Below are positions 1 through 12,781 of a stretch of 64,000 bases of DNA, in pieces. Made by a program: the position numbers and the translations under genes. This DNA is from Cyanodermella asteris (lineage: Eukaryota; Ascomycota; Lecanoromycetes; Ostropales; Stictidaceae), in assembly GCA_900618795.1 (NCBI GenBank), contig UYJD01000014.1, forward strand, positions 756,930 to 820,929, given 5' to 3'. How positions within the stretch are numbered: the stretch's first letter is position 1; every line of letters starts with the position of its first letter. The notes under the pieces are model-generated. The model saw nothing but the letters and a program-made list of their open reading frames with translations, was not told where the DNA came from and ran no database searches.

Positions 1-1958
1 TTTTAGGTCGCGGTAGACGATGTCGTGCTGGTGTAGATGCTGAAGAGCAAGGATGAGCTCGGCGATGTAGAACTTGGCGCGCGCCTCATTGAAACGCCCC
101 TCCTTTTGTAAGTGCCAAAAGAGCTCTCCCCCTGACATGAAGTCCGTGACCAGGTACAGGTCAGTTGGTGTCTGGAACGAGAACTTCAGTCCCACTATGA
201 AAGGGGAATCGGCCATCGCTGTTCGGACAAGGATATTACGCTCTCCAAGCGTATGTGCAACTTCCTTCTTTTGGACGATGACCTTTTTAGAGAGGACTTT
301 CATGGCGTAAATACGCTGCGTATCCTTCTTTCGTACTTGGTATACCTGACCAAACGTGCCTATACGAAGTTAGCTTCGTGCATCTCTGCTAAGTGAAGCA
401 GTCACTTACCTTTGCCAATGAGCTTGAGGATACTGAAGTCGTCGGGGCCGTAGATCCTTTTTTCCGTTCTTTGGAAGGAAAACTCGAGATAAACTTCGCC
501 CGTCACGGATTCGTCTTGCTTCGGTCTGGGACCAAGCTTGTACCAGCCTTTGGTCGAGGTGTGGTCTCCGGTCATGTCAGGTCCTGCTTTGAGATAGCCA
601 AGGAATGTTTCCTGCTCCGTGTAGTCGTATACAAAGACATCTACATCAGACTTGTTGCCAACCACATCGCTGTCAAAGTTAGCAATGCTCGATTGTAATG
701 TCAGGGGGACTTACAAAGTAGCCTCGATATCCCATCTTGGCTCCGTGACTTGTTTCAGCCGCTTCGCACCATCGTGCAGACTGCTTGTGCTACTCTGTCT
801 GCTTTTCATTGGGATCGCAAGGGAGCGACCCATATCACTTGCTGACCGCTGAATCGGAACACCTCCAGAGCCATCGTCTTTCAGACCACTGCCCGAGCGG
901 TCTGAGGTGGCCTCTTCGTCTGCAGGACCATTCGAGATGTACTCATTTCCTTCGAATACAGAAACAATGTAAGGATTCAAGCTCGGGCGCAGACCTCTGG
1001 CTTCCACAATTCTTACAACCAATTTACCCTTAGCCGGACCTATGGATGGCGTGCCGCTTGGAGAATGCCCCCTCTTTGAACCAGTCCTGCTCATCGTCTG
1101 CTTGATCGACGGCCGAATTGGCTGCAACGGAGTGGTCTCTGCCGGTCCGCCGGCTTGCGACAGCGATCGAGGAGTGTGAGGAGGAGTCGCCTTTTCACGT
1201 GGCGCATCCGCCACGTTATTAGTCAGCCGAACTTGCTCTAATGAGGCAGTAAGAGAATTCAAAGCAGTGGAGGGACGTTCCTCCGCTGGAGTTCCAGGGG
1301 CTGACGAGTGTGTAGATGATGTAGGATTTGACAAGATGGCGGCAGAGACTTCAGCTTTACTCAATACCGACAGCGACGGCGCGGTAGGCTTGCTTCGCTT
1401 GACTTGCAGCGGCAAGGAATCTACCGTAGATTTGGACCGCGGGGCAAGTTCTGTGCTCTGCAAATCTCTGCTCACCATCTTGTCTTCCGCTTTCTTCGCT
1501 GTCGAGTCCAACTCTTTCTGCGTAAAGGAGTTTGATGAAGAACGTGGCGGGGTCGGATAGGGATTTGAGGCACCCTGAGACGCAGAATCCAGTGGACGGG
1601 CCCCAAGTATCTCATGGGGCAGCACAGGAGCTGGCGCAGAAAGATCTGACGCATAAGAGTTGGGAGAACTTGGGGCCGTCGGAAGCGCGTTACTCGCTGG
1701 TGGCTGAAGACCTGACTTTTCTGATAAAGACTGCACCATGTGTTCCTTCTCTTCTTCAAGGATATGTGTTTGTGCAAGAGGAGAGCTGGAGCTACCCACC
1801 TGGCCGAAGTAAGTGTGCATTATACCCGGCAGGCGTTTGTCGGTAGGGTCTGGACGCGGCGTGTGTACGCCCGATGGCGTAGGCGTAGCAGTCCCAAGGT
1901 GTTCGTCGCCGCCATCTTCAGATCTGCGCCTTTCGGACAAGTCAACGCTGGAAACCAT
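1..1958 (-). CDS. SCH9: Sch9-type AGC serine/threonine kinase, C-terminus beyond window
   Basis: Nutrient-signalling kinase of the AGC family, the fungal S6K/Akt-like TORC1 effector. Exon 1 (1958-715) encodes a long Ser/Pro-rich disordered region, then the start of a C2 domain (GKLVVRIVEARGLRPSLNPY). Exon 2 (669-410) finishes the C2 domain (DVDVFVYDYTEQETFLGY) and enters the kinase at DDFSILKLIGKGT. Exon 3 (359 to the edge) has FGQVYQVRKKD, the ATP lysine in YAMKVLSKK, and ends inside YRDLK of the catalytic loop. Introns are 670-714 (45 nt) and 360-409 (50 nt), and both keep frame. C2 plus AGC kinase in one protein is the Sch9 architecture. The activation loop and hydrophobic motif are outside the window. 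The ATG at 1958 is the first in a long open frame. Confidence 0.93.
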
Positions 1959-4285
1959 GGTTGCGCAAATAAAGCAGCAAAAAGCGGGCTGAAAACAGAA
2001 GCGGGTATGACGACACGGCGGAACAGTGGCGAGTTTAGACGGGAAACGGAAAATTGAGCGGGGATGGTCAAGCCAGGAAGTCGAGGGCTGGCATGGCTGG
2101 GTATGATGGATATTGAAGAGGCGATGAGCCCGCGGTCGGTTGGGTCAGCTTGAGTATTGCAGCAGGATGATGGAGGGCAAGGACATGTGGGACCGAGAAC
2201 GAATGGCTGGGCTCAGATTGGCCAGGCCCTGCATCGAGTTTTGGCTTGGAGCTTCCAGAATTGCGGCTCCAGGCGTTACGTACTTAACACCGACAGGGCA
2301 AGGAAATTCACATGCCGCTTGCAGTCGCCGCTCGTGCAGTCATTTGCGCAAGTAGGATAGCAGAACTTCAGCAGTGCGATAAGATGCAACAAAAAGCTTG
2401 CTGTACAGGGTAGCGGGCCGGGAGTACATAGACCACGGATCCAGGTTGCAGAAGCAGCACGCAGAGCCGCGTAGATCCAGAAGCAGAATTGCGCGCTCGG
2501 GCTGTGCAATTGGCGTGTCTTGCAGCTCGAGCTCGTATCGCATTTGACTGACACGAGACACAGCAGGGGCAGCGAAATGGTTGCTTACCGGTGCATGTGG
2601 GCTGCTTTCAGGAGATCCAAGCCAGATTCGGCGTGCACCCCATCGTGTGGCGAGGCCATGCTGCTTGGTTGGTGCGACAGGTCGACTGTCTTGCGTTAAT
2701 CTCGACTCGTGAAGCTGGATCCCTTTTAGTCGTGGTGTTAGAACTTGGAGTGTGTGAGGGACAGAGTGGGCGATCGACTCGACAGCTGGCTGTCATGATC
2801 AAACTGATCAAGCCAGAATCAGCCGCAGTCGAGATAGCTGAAGTAGCTCACCTCCAGCGGTGTCGCACAGGGTCAGTGACTCGGCGGGGTATCGAATAGA
2901 TCAGTGCCTCAGGAGCTGGCAGCCGCTAGAGTCACTATCGGGACGACAATGCAATGCAAGCGAAGAACGTTGCAAGCGACCGGACTAGCACAGACAGCAG
3001 ACGGCGGTCGAAGTGACGGATGAATGGTCGAGGCGAGCAAGTAGAGTAGTACTTGCTGATTAGGTAGACAGTAGCAGTAACTAAGTAGGTAGGTAGTCGA
3101 TACCCCTCATGGCGTGGGAATCTGGGGGTTAAAGTTCACGACGATGCCGGCGTCATGGGCTTGACCTCTGCTTTCCCCCTCTGTTCTGTCTGCTCCCGCC
3201 AGAAGCCGCCCGGCAAGACGTGCTTTCTTAGCTTGGCCACTTGTCACTCGTTTCGGGTGCTCACGGGCTGTTCGAGCTTATCGTCTATCGACATTGCTTG
3301 TTGTCAGCACGTGAGCTCTTGATCGCCCAACTTTGTAACACTGCTCGAAGCAATTCTTGTCGATTCTACGCCGTGAGCCTTTTGCACTGAGTAACGAGCT
3401 TGCATCGGCATTTAACAAACCCCCGTCGAATCGTGCTCTTGCCGGCGAGCCTATCGTTTCGCCTCACGCTCACAGCTAATAGCAGCGAGATCTGCTGTCA
3501 GCGGCTGAGTGTGAATAGGTAGGAACTGATCGAAGGATTGACCACATGACGTATTGCGTTGCGATGCAGGCACTTTCGAGATTCTGGCACCTTCACCACC
3601 CTTCACTGGGGGTCATCGCTTGGATACCTTACCTTGCGAGACATCCGACGCCACAAAGAGGTATATGGTCGCCTTGGCACTGGGCCACTGTCTTTCAGCC
3701 AAGCTGAAAGCTATCCGAGAAAGGGTCCCGAAAACCAAAACCAGCAAATATTCTACTCGTTGCAATAATGATTCTGTTCAACGAAAGCGGGCTGCTCCTC
3801 ACCTTGGCATCGGACAATCGCCGGCAATCCGCCTGCTGCCTCCTGCTACGGCTCTATTGTCTCTCGCACTCGGTAGGCGCCCTTGGCCTGATTGTGATGC
3901 ACGACATCTTATGGGTAGTGGTCGTTCTCGGGGTCTCGGGAAAGCGATGTCGCGGACGGTTGAGATTGCATTAATCTTGATCAAAGGACTTGTCGATTCT
4001 CTCATGGGTAGAGATTGAAGCAAGTCTTGACTGTCATGCTTTGCTCTAGCAAAATGAGGTCGGCTTCGCGAATCAGTACAATCAGCCGAGTCAGTGCTCG
4101 ACAAAAGTGCTACACGAAGTGCTCTTTTGCTGTACGGAACCATGCATAGCTGAAAGCCCTCACAAGGGTGGTAGATCTCCCGATGCGGCTCAAAATGAGT
4201 TCTGGCGCGATTGCAGATGCTTGGCGTGGAACGCGCCGCTTATCGAAGCTTGTTACAAGAACCAGGCTTCTGTTCAACCATCACG
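1959..4285. other. Intergenic, shared 5' region of SCH9 and PER1
   Basis: No gene supported. The region lies between two divergent genes and should hold both promoters. Several open frames of 60-154 codons occur, for example plus 3554-4018, but none shows a recognisable domain or splice pattern. A short GTAG-rich run (TAGGTAGACAGTAGCAGTAA) lies near 3060-3095. Confidence 0.6.
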
Positions 4286-5415
4286 ATGGCTTACCCGGGC
4301 CTGACACGAAACGCAGCCTACTGCGTCATCTTTGCTGCCGTCGTATATGCTTCATTGGGCGACAGGCTCCCAGAATTCACAGAATGTGTTGCGGTATTGT
4401 CATGGTCTGCCCTGAAGCTGCGGCGAAAGCTAACAGACTTGCTAGGCTTGCATCGAAAGCAATTGCCATGGGGCAGGCCTACAACTCCGTATGAAACACT
4501 CACGGTCTGCGTATGAGTGCATGTACTAATGGCGCCAGCCCTTTCGCTCCGGGCCCTTCTGTGGGACTGCCCGTCTAACTGCGATTACACTTGCCAACAT
4601 GTCATTACCCAGCAGAGACTGGACAACGACCCGCCAATGCTGCACCCGATTGTGCAATACCACGGAAAATGGCCCTTTTGGCGCTTCATAGGGATACAAG
4701 AGCCTTTCTCAGTACTGTTTTCGGGAATGAACTTTGCGGCACACTGGTGGGGACAAGAGCAGGTTCGGGCCCGCATTCCAGCTCGGTACTCTCTAAGAAA
4801 GTGGTATATCGCGTTCGGCTACTTTGGCTACGCGAGCTGGACATTCAGCCTGATCTTTCACACGCGTGACTTCAACCTCACAGAAAAGTTGGACTACTTC
4901 GCTGCCGGGGCGAGCGTCCTTTACGGCCTATACTACACCCCAATCCGCGTATTTCGCCTGGATGAACCGACCAAAGCGAAGCAAGCTTTTGTCCGCTTGT
5001 GGACGATGCTTTGTGTGTCGATGTTTGTTGCTCACGTATCTTATTTGAGCTTCTGGCGATGGGACTACACCTACAACATGGCGGCGAATGTTGCGGTGGG
5101 TATCGTGCAGCACTTGTTATGGACCGGATTCAGCATCTCCAGCTACAGTAAAACGAAGAAGCATTGGGCGTTGTGGCCCATCATGATTGTCATTTGGATA
5201 ACACTTGCGATGAGCTTGGAATTGTTTGACTTCCCACCGTTCGGTGGCATGATCGACGCGCATAGCCTGTGGCACCTGGGCACTGTCGTACCGACGATCT
5301 GGTGGTATAAGTACGTAGCTCTCCGATCTAGTCTGTTACTTGCTGCTAATTTGCAAATAGTTTTCTGGTCAAAGACTCACAGTATGAATTGGCAGGAGAG
5401 CGGTTGAAAGCGTGA
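4286..5415 (+). CDS. PER1: Per1-family GPI-phospholipase A2-like protein
   Basis: ER membrane protein that removes an acyl chain from the GPI lipid during remodelling (yeast Per1, human PGAP3, CREST superfamily). Four exons: 4286-4393, 4446-4488, 4539-5310 and 5361-5415, giving 325 aa. Introns of 52, 50 and 50 nt carry GCTAAC, TACTAAT and GCTAAT branch sites. Splicing builds the Cys-rich luminal head (GDRLPEFTECVAACIESNC, then LLWDCPSNCDYTCQHV), which no single frame shows. About seven membrane segments follow. CREST-type polar/His residues are visible in FHTRDFNLTEKLDYF and in DAHSLWH near the C-terminus. The last exon gives the usual tail YELAGERLKA. The N-terminal hydrophobic stretch is a signal peptide. 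The family assignment is firm. Confidence 0.95.
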
Positions 5416-6370
5416 TATTTTGATCATTGTGGTCCCCAACGGCAAGTTCAATCGACAGAGATGGGAGGCGACGCGAGCCCGATGATGCGACTTCATCGCC
5501 AGCAACGTACCTCCCTGGTCGAACCAGACAGACCATTTTTTGGGTATCGCATCTAATTCTCACCACCAGAAGTCGATGCATTGAATGCTCAGCCCAACTC
5601 CGCTGAGCATCGCGAGCCCGATATCAGCGCGAGGTCAGCGACAATCTCAACAGGCTCGGGAAGGCCTTGCAATCAGCTCAAGAAGTACCAAATTTAGTGT
5701 GTCGTGTCATGCTGTATGTACTTCCCTGGGTTCACGCAGACTCAAGGACTACTATGTCATCGGCATGGGCGCCACGAGAGCTCCCTTTGGCTCACTGCCG
5801 CCACAAAGACTGCCCGCAGGCCTTAATGATTCAATTGGCGAGTTGGTGAGCGAAGGAAACCTTGGGCCTCGTGTCATGTCAGCGCACGCTGGCAACCCCG
5901 ATCCCTCCGCGTCAAAGCGAGCGAGGAGTGATTGTATTGGTCGCCAAGATTATTGTTCGCGGCCTGACCAAATCAATGATGTCCCAATTGAAGCAATACG
6001 AAGCCTATGGGCAGGACCACGTGGTGGCAGGCGTATGTCTCAGCGTTTCAGCCCTGCGGATGCGCATGACGACGGTTAGTAAATCAGGGACGGCGGAGCT
6101 TGGCGCAGCACATCGCGCACCCCCACCGTCTGACACTGGCCCGCATTCGCCTGGATGTGAAAATAAGTCTGACGCCTTGCGCTGACACTCAGTGTGCTGT
6201 AGGATCGCTTGCGTTCGGCTGTGAACTCTTCATCATGCTCTAGCTGTCTGTGCTACCCTCTCAACCCCATCTCCTTCCGTTCCAACTCCACCATCACTGC
6301 CAATCAATTCTGCACATTCACCACTTACCACTCATTGACATTCAACCCCGCCCTCACGCTCCTTGGTGCA
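5416..6370. other. Intergenic between PER1 and AGM1
   Basis: No supported gene. An open frame at 5585-6079 has no recognisable domain. From about 6230 to 6370 the plus strand is C/T-rich (runs of CTCTC, CCATCTCC and similar), as expected for a fungal leader directly upstream of the AGM1 ATG. Confidence 0.55.
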
Positions 6371-8052
6371 ATGGCGAGCAAGGATGCAATCGTGGCCGCC
6401 TCGGCCCGCTTCCCCCGGCCTGAGAACCATGTGTATCAATATGGTACTGCGGGCGTGAGTGATGCGCAGACACGCTAAGCTTGGGTGAATTTGCTGACGG
6501 CTGTACGTAGTTCCGCATGAAGGCTGAACTCCTAGACTCGGTCGTCTTTCGCGTCGGCCTCCTTGCGGCTCTTCGCTCGAGAAAGCGCAATGGCGAGGTG
6601 ATCGGTGTAATGATCACTGCGAGCCACAATGTCCCGGCAGACAACGGTGTTAAGCTGGTCGACCCCATGGGTGAGATGCTTGAGGCATCCTGGGAGAAGC
6701 ATGCCACAGCGCTTGCCAATGCACCGACCGATGAGATACTTGCAACTGCCTATCAGACCCTGATTACCGAGCTCAACGTCAACGTCAACAACAAGGCAAG
6801 AGTCGTCTATGCGCGGGACACAAGAACTTCTGGCTCAAGACTCGTCGCAGCACTAGTCGCAGGACTGAATGCTGTGGGAGCTGAGAGCACCGACTTCAAG
6901 CTACAAACCACTCCACAACTTCATTACGTGACTCGCTGCTTGAATACGCAGGGCACTCCTCTAGAATATGGTGTACCGACGGAGGAAGGTTATTACAAAA
7001 AGCTTGGAGATGCCTTCGCCCAGGCGATGGCTGGCCAGAAACATGCTGGCCCTCTATTTGTCGACTGTGCAAACGGTATTGGCGCCCCGAAGTTGCAACA
7101 GTTCCTCAAGTACATTCCATCACCCAGCGAAGGCGGCTTGGACATCAAGATCGTCAACGACAACGTACACGAGCCGGAGAAACTGAATTCGAACTGCGGT
7201 GCCGATTTCGTCAAGACCCAGCAGCGCGCGCCTCAGGGCTTCAAAGGTCCGAAACTGCAACGTTGGTGCTCATACGACGGAGACGCTGATCGAATTGTCT
7301 ACTACTACTCGTCAGACGACGACAAGTTTTGTCTGCTCGACGGCGACCGCATCGCCACGCTTGCTGCTTCGTACATTGGGGATTTGTCGAGAAGCGCAGG
7401 TCTTGGTGAAAAGCTCAAGGTGGGCGTTGTGCAGACCGCATATGCCAATGGCGCATCCACAGACTACATTACCTCAGATCTTCAACTGCCTGTCCTCTGC
7501 ACCAATACTGGCGTGAAGCATCTCCACCATGCGGCACAAAAGTTTGATGTTGGTGTCTACTTCGAAGCTAATGGCCACGGTACGGTCTTGTTCAGTGAGG
7601 TTGCTTTGAAGAGAATTCACAAAGCCGAGCCACAGTCCCCTGCTCAGGATGCGGCGCTCAAGACGCTCAGGGCACTCACAAATCTGATCAACCAGACGGT
7701 TGGCGATGCGCTCAGCGATATGCTGCTCGTTGAAGTTATCCTTGCTCACAAGGGCTGGGGTCCTCAGGAATGGGACAACACATATAAGGATCTACCAAAC
7801 AGACTGAAACGCGTCGAGGTCCGCAACCGCAACTTGTTCAAGGCAGTCGACGCTGAGCGCAAGCTCGAGAGCCCGGTAGGATTGCAGGCGCAGATTGATG
7901 CGTTGGTCGGCAAGTACAAGCACGGTCGTTCGTTCGCGAGGGCCAGTGGCACCGAGGATGCCGTGAGAGTCTACGCAGAAGCTGCTACTCGTGGGGAAGC
8001 CGAGGATCTGGCCAACAACGTTGCCAGCCTTGTGAAGAACGCTGGGGTTTAG
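6371..8052 (+). CDS. AGM1: Phosphoacetylglucosamine mutase
   Basis: Converts N-acetylglucosamine-6-phosphate to the 1-phosphate, the step before UDP-GlcNAc, which feeds chitin, N-glycans and GPI anchors. Two exons: 6371-6454 (28 codons) and 6511-8052, with a 56-nt phase-0 intron, giving 541 aa. The phosphoserine loop is MITASHNVPADNG with Ser66. The metal loop is YDGDADRIVYY, Asp at about 284-288. The sugar loop is FEANGHGTVLF, and the C-terminal phosphate-binding loop is RASGTEDAVRVYAEA. All four alpha-phosphohexomutase motifs are intact, and length matches fungal Pcm1/Agm1. This is likely an essential housekeeping gene. Confidence 0.96.
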
Positions 8053-8754
8053 AAGACTCCACGATCGAAGAAAAGCATAGAACGGGCGCAGGTTATGAGT
8101 CTTTTGGGGAGATTGGCGTGATATGGTGATGCTTTAGCGAAAGTCATTTTTGGATACAGCGGCAAAAAGTTTGCGTTGACATCTGACGAGCAATCAAGAG
8201 CACAGAACGTAGCTGCTGTCGTGGTCGGTTGAGCGAGTCAACTCACACCACCGGCGTTACCGGATGACGAGGAACCGATTTATGATAATGTACCCTCTTT
8301 CGATTGGCACAACCCGTGTGTGACTTGACGTCGTACTAAGTACCATTTTTCGGGGCCGTTCTGGGCTGCAGATTGGCGCCCGGTGAAGGTAACCCCACGC
8401 CTGTGAATTATCACCCGAGCCTTGTGTGCGACCAGTAAGTACCTCAAAGTCTGATTAGCGTAGCAGAGGCACATGTAGACAAAGACCGGCAGCCGTGTGA
8501 GATGGCCTGGTAGAATAGACAGTCTGGTTCCGTAGTTGCGGGCAGTCAAAGTGAAATGCAAGCGTCGGCTATAAGGCCCACACCGCCGGCGTACTACAGC
8601 TGCGTCGACCAAACAAATTTCTGAGCCACGCGAAAATATCAGAGTAGCTTGCCACCCTTTTCCCTGCCAATCCGTTTGTTCAGGCATTCAGTGGCGCAAG
8701 ACGAGGTCTTTTGAAAGTGGTCGTTTGCTAGAATATCGAATCCTCATCGCCGCA
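8053..8754. other. Intergenic between AGM1 and the PRMT1 gene
   Basis: No supported gene. A 135-codon minus frame (8280-8687) shows no domain. A CRE-like TGACGTC sits near 8328-8334. Its relevance is untested. Confidence 0.5.
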
Positions 8755-10091
<1,337 letters not shown>

Positions 10092-11102
10092 TCGTGGCGA
10101 CTTTTATGGTCGAGCCAAAGCACACCCACTCATGAGGCCCGCACAATCTGCATGATATTCAGCATTGCTCAGGAATCATTGGTAGACTTCCAAAAAAGCA
10201 TTGTGCCCGAACGATGGGCCGCGATCTGCATGATACGGAGTAGTGGCGTTCAGGAACGTTGCCGACGCATTAGTGGTGGAAGTTGTGGGAATATTTTTCA
10301 ATATGATTGCGACTTGTTGCGCTTTGCGGCCATAGACAGGGCAGCTCGTGAATCATCGCAGCCACAAGCAATCGCTCTCTATCCGGGCTACTTACAACTG
10401 CTACTGCAAGGCAGCGAGTTGCCCGCTCGTCGTTAAAGTCTTATCCAAAGGCTGATCAGCTCATTCTCTGCCCCGTCTCAACTGATTGCCCAATGTGGGG
10501 ATGTCCGAGGGGATGGGGCCAGGACGACATGGCGCCAACGTTCATTGGATTGCTTAAGTCACTGTCCAGCTGATAGAGTCAGATAGGATAACAACATGAA
10601 TAGAAAAAGCAGTACACTTGCTGGGTTTTTGCCTCCGTCCTACAAGTCCTATTGGTAGGACTCGATGTATAGGCCCCCCCACAATCAGTCCAGACTTCGG
10701 AAACCGCTCGGCCCCGTACCAGCAAGCGATCCGTTTTCCTCGAATTTTCCTATGTGGGAACCGAACATGTGGCCCGGTCCCAGCCCCGTGACTTGCTTTT
10801 ACGGAAGTGTCGGAAATCCTCAACATCTACTACGGACCCGACGATGTTCCTGGCTCATAAGCTCGCAGAGTTGCCCCGCTAATTCTCGCCCGCCCATGAT
10901 TAGCCACCCATACAACACTTTGGCATCATCCCTGCAATGATTATAGTACGCACGGCTGGAAGCTCGAGTATATGCGATTGTTGTGCCATTTTGATTTAAT
11001 TCCATGGCAAAATTTCGAAAGCTATATGTTATGAAATTCAGTCAACTTTGGACGTCTCGATTTTGGTAACTCCAGTTTGACTTGCTTGATGCCATAATTC
11101 AT
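10092..11102. other. Intergenic between HMT1 and tRNA-Thr
   Basis: No supported gene. Short frames at 10152-10436 and 10665-10940 have no recognisable content. Composition becomes more AT-rich toward 10930-11100, just before the tRNA. Confidence 0.5.
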
Positions 11103-11184
11103 GCCCTGCTAGCTCAGTGGTAGAGCGCGTCACTCGTAAACACCCGAAATGACGAGGTCAGTCGTTCAATCCGGCTGTGGGGCA
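11103..11184 (+). tRNA. tRNA-Thr(CGT) with a 10-nt intron
   Basis: Cloverleaf read by hand. The acceptor GCCCTGC pairs with GTGGGGC (two G-U pairs), followed by discriminator A. D-arm is GCTC-AGTGGTA-GAGC. Anticodon stem is CGTCA/TGACG. The loop is CT-CGT-A, a 10-nt insert, then A. The T-arm is AGTCG-TTCAATC-CGGCT. The insert sits after position 37, the canonical nuclear tRNA intron site. Anticodon CGT reads ACG (Thr). A and B boxes are present (TAGCTCAGTGG; GTTCAATCC). Confidence 0.9.
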
Positions 11185-12781
11185 TTCTTTTGTCGGCATT
11201 TGTGATTTTGCTGGTGGACGTACCCATGGTCGCACATGTGGTCACTCGGGTCTCAAAACAAGTCTTTTGCACGCCAGAGCAGCTGTAATGGTAGGCTCGT
11301 TAGCACGACTCCTAGCAGTAGGAGAAAGGATAAGGTGGGTGCACATGTCGTAGCCGAAGGGCGAACCCCGATACTTGGGAATTTTGTGGTCTGCCCAGCG
11401 CAGTTTTACAACAACCACAAAGTCCGCAGCAACGTCACACAAAGATATCGATAACGCAAAGCGAACACGCCATTATGCAGTTTCCAGCGGCAGAAACCAG
11501 TCATAGTGCAGTTTATTCATGGCTTCGCAGTCGAAAATGAGCAGGCAACACTGTTTGCTATGCTATATCATCTCTCCCTTTACAACGATTGGCAGGGTCG
11601 AAGACGATCGCTACCACAGAAACGAGGCTGCTGGCTAGTGTCTATTTCTAACGCCAAGTTTGATCCTCACCAGCACCAGACGGCTAAAGTGGACGAGTGA
11701 GCATTGACCACTTGGGTCGTCCGTTTCTCAGCAGTGGTACTATCCGAGGGTAGCCTTCGCCGGAACTGTATGCTTGGAATCTGTTCGAACTGCAGCCCTC
11801 CATTACGCGGTATTTACCTAATAGTGTGGTAGGAGAAGCTTTCCATCTCGTAACAGATTCGAGCTGTGGCCAAACAAAGCGCCTGGCGCACGCCTGGGCC
11901 AGGCTTGCCGATCTCGCGACGAGCGCAAGCTAGCCGTTGTTGGAAGTTATTTCTTATCGTCCCCGGCACTTGCATCTCGTTGCTCAACAGTCGCTGTCAT
12001 CCTAATATCCCGCTTCCTGGCCTTCCATGTGTCTAGCCTTGTACAGTCTCCCCATGAAACGATCCATATTGCGTTTTGAGTAGCACCATCTCCACGATCC
12101 GGCAGCCTCGGTGGTACAGTGGTGGTTGGATCAGATGATTTGTCATGGATCTAAATGGTCAAAGAGAAATACTAAGTACCTTGAAGCCGGGGTCTTTCTC
12201 GAAGATTGCCGAGCCTGCCAACGATTCCAGCGGGCGATCATGAACCTTATTGTGCCTTTCAATATCGTGGCAGATCCTTGATGGCTGGGTCCCTCGATCT
12301 ATTTTGTACTTGCGGCTGTGAAAAGTGCCTTCGAACAGTTTCACTTCCGCTCTCGTAGGTAATAATATTACTTCGCATTTCGCAATACGACCCACCCGAG
12401 ACCTGAGATATCCAAGGGATCTGGCATTACGGGCCGCCTTACAAACCCCTGCTACGCTCTCACAACCTCGCTTTGACCAAAGGTCATCCTCTCTATTGAT
12501 GCCGTTCTCCCAACTGCCATCTCCACCGTCTTGTTGAACGTGCCGTCCAAGCCACACTAGACACCACGTTTCCCTTCAGGGTCCACGATCTGCTTGATTC
12601 TGAATTTCACAGTCGAACATTGGCCGGCTTTTTAAGGTTCGCCTTGGTCAAGCATGATCGAGGCTTAGCATGCGCCCCTCTATTCACATTCATTGTTCAC
12701 TGCAGCCATTTCGGGCAGATACTTTTGGTTCTATCGTTCGTTCATCAGAGATCCGCAACAAGCTGTGTCCGGACCAAAGCC
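11185..12781. other. Intergenic between tRNA-Thr and the Zn2Cys6 gene
   Basis: No supported gene. Small frames on both strands lack recognisable content, for example minus 12159-12557. The last 150 nt is the likely leader of the regulator gene that starts at 12782. Confidence 0.55.
11188..11191 (+). terminator. Pol III T-run after tRNA-Thr
   Basis: TTTT begins three bases past the discriminator base, at the expected RNA polymerase III stop position. Confidence 0.7.

Noticed and set aside
3554-4018. Plus frame of 154 codons upstream of PER1
   Set aside because: No domain, no conserved-looking segment, and position fits promoter or leader sequence.
5585-6079. Plus frame of 164 codons between PER1 and AGM1
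   Set aside because: No recognisable family or splice support.
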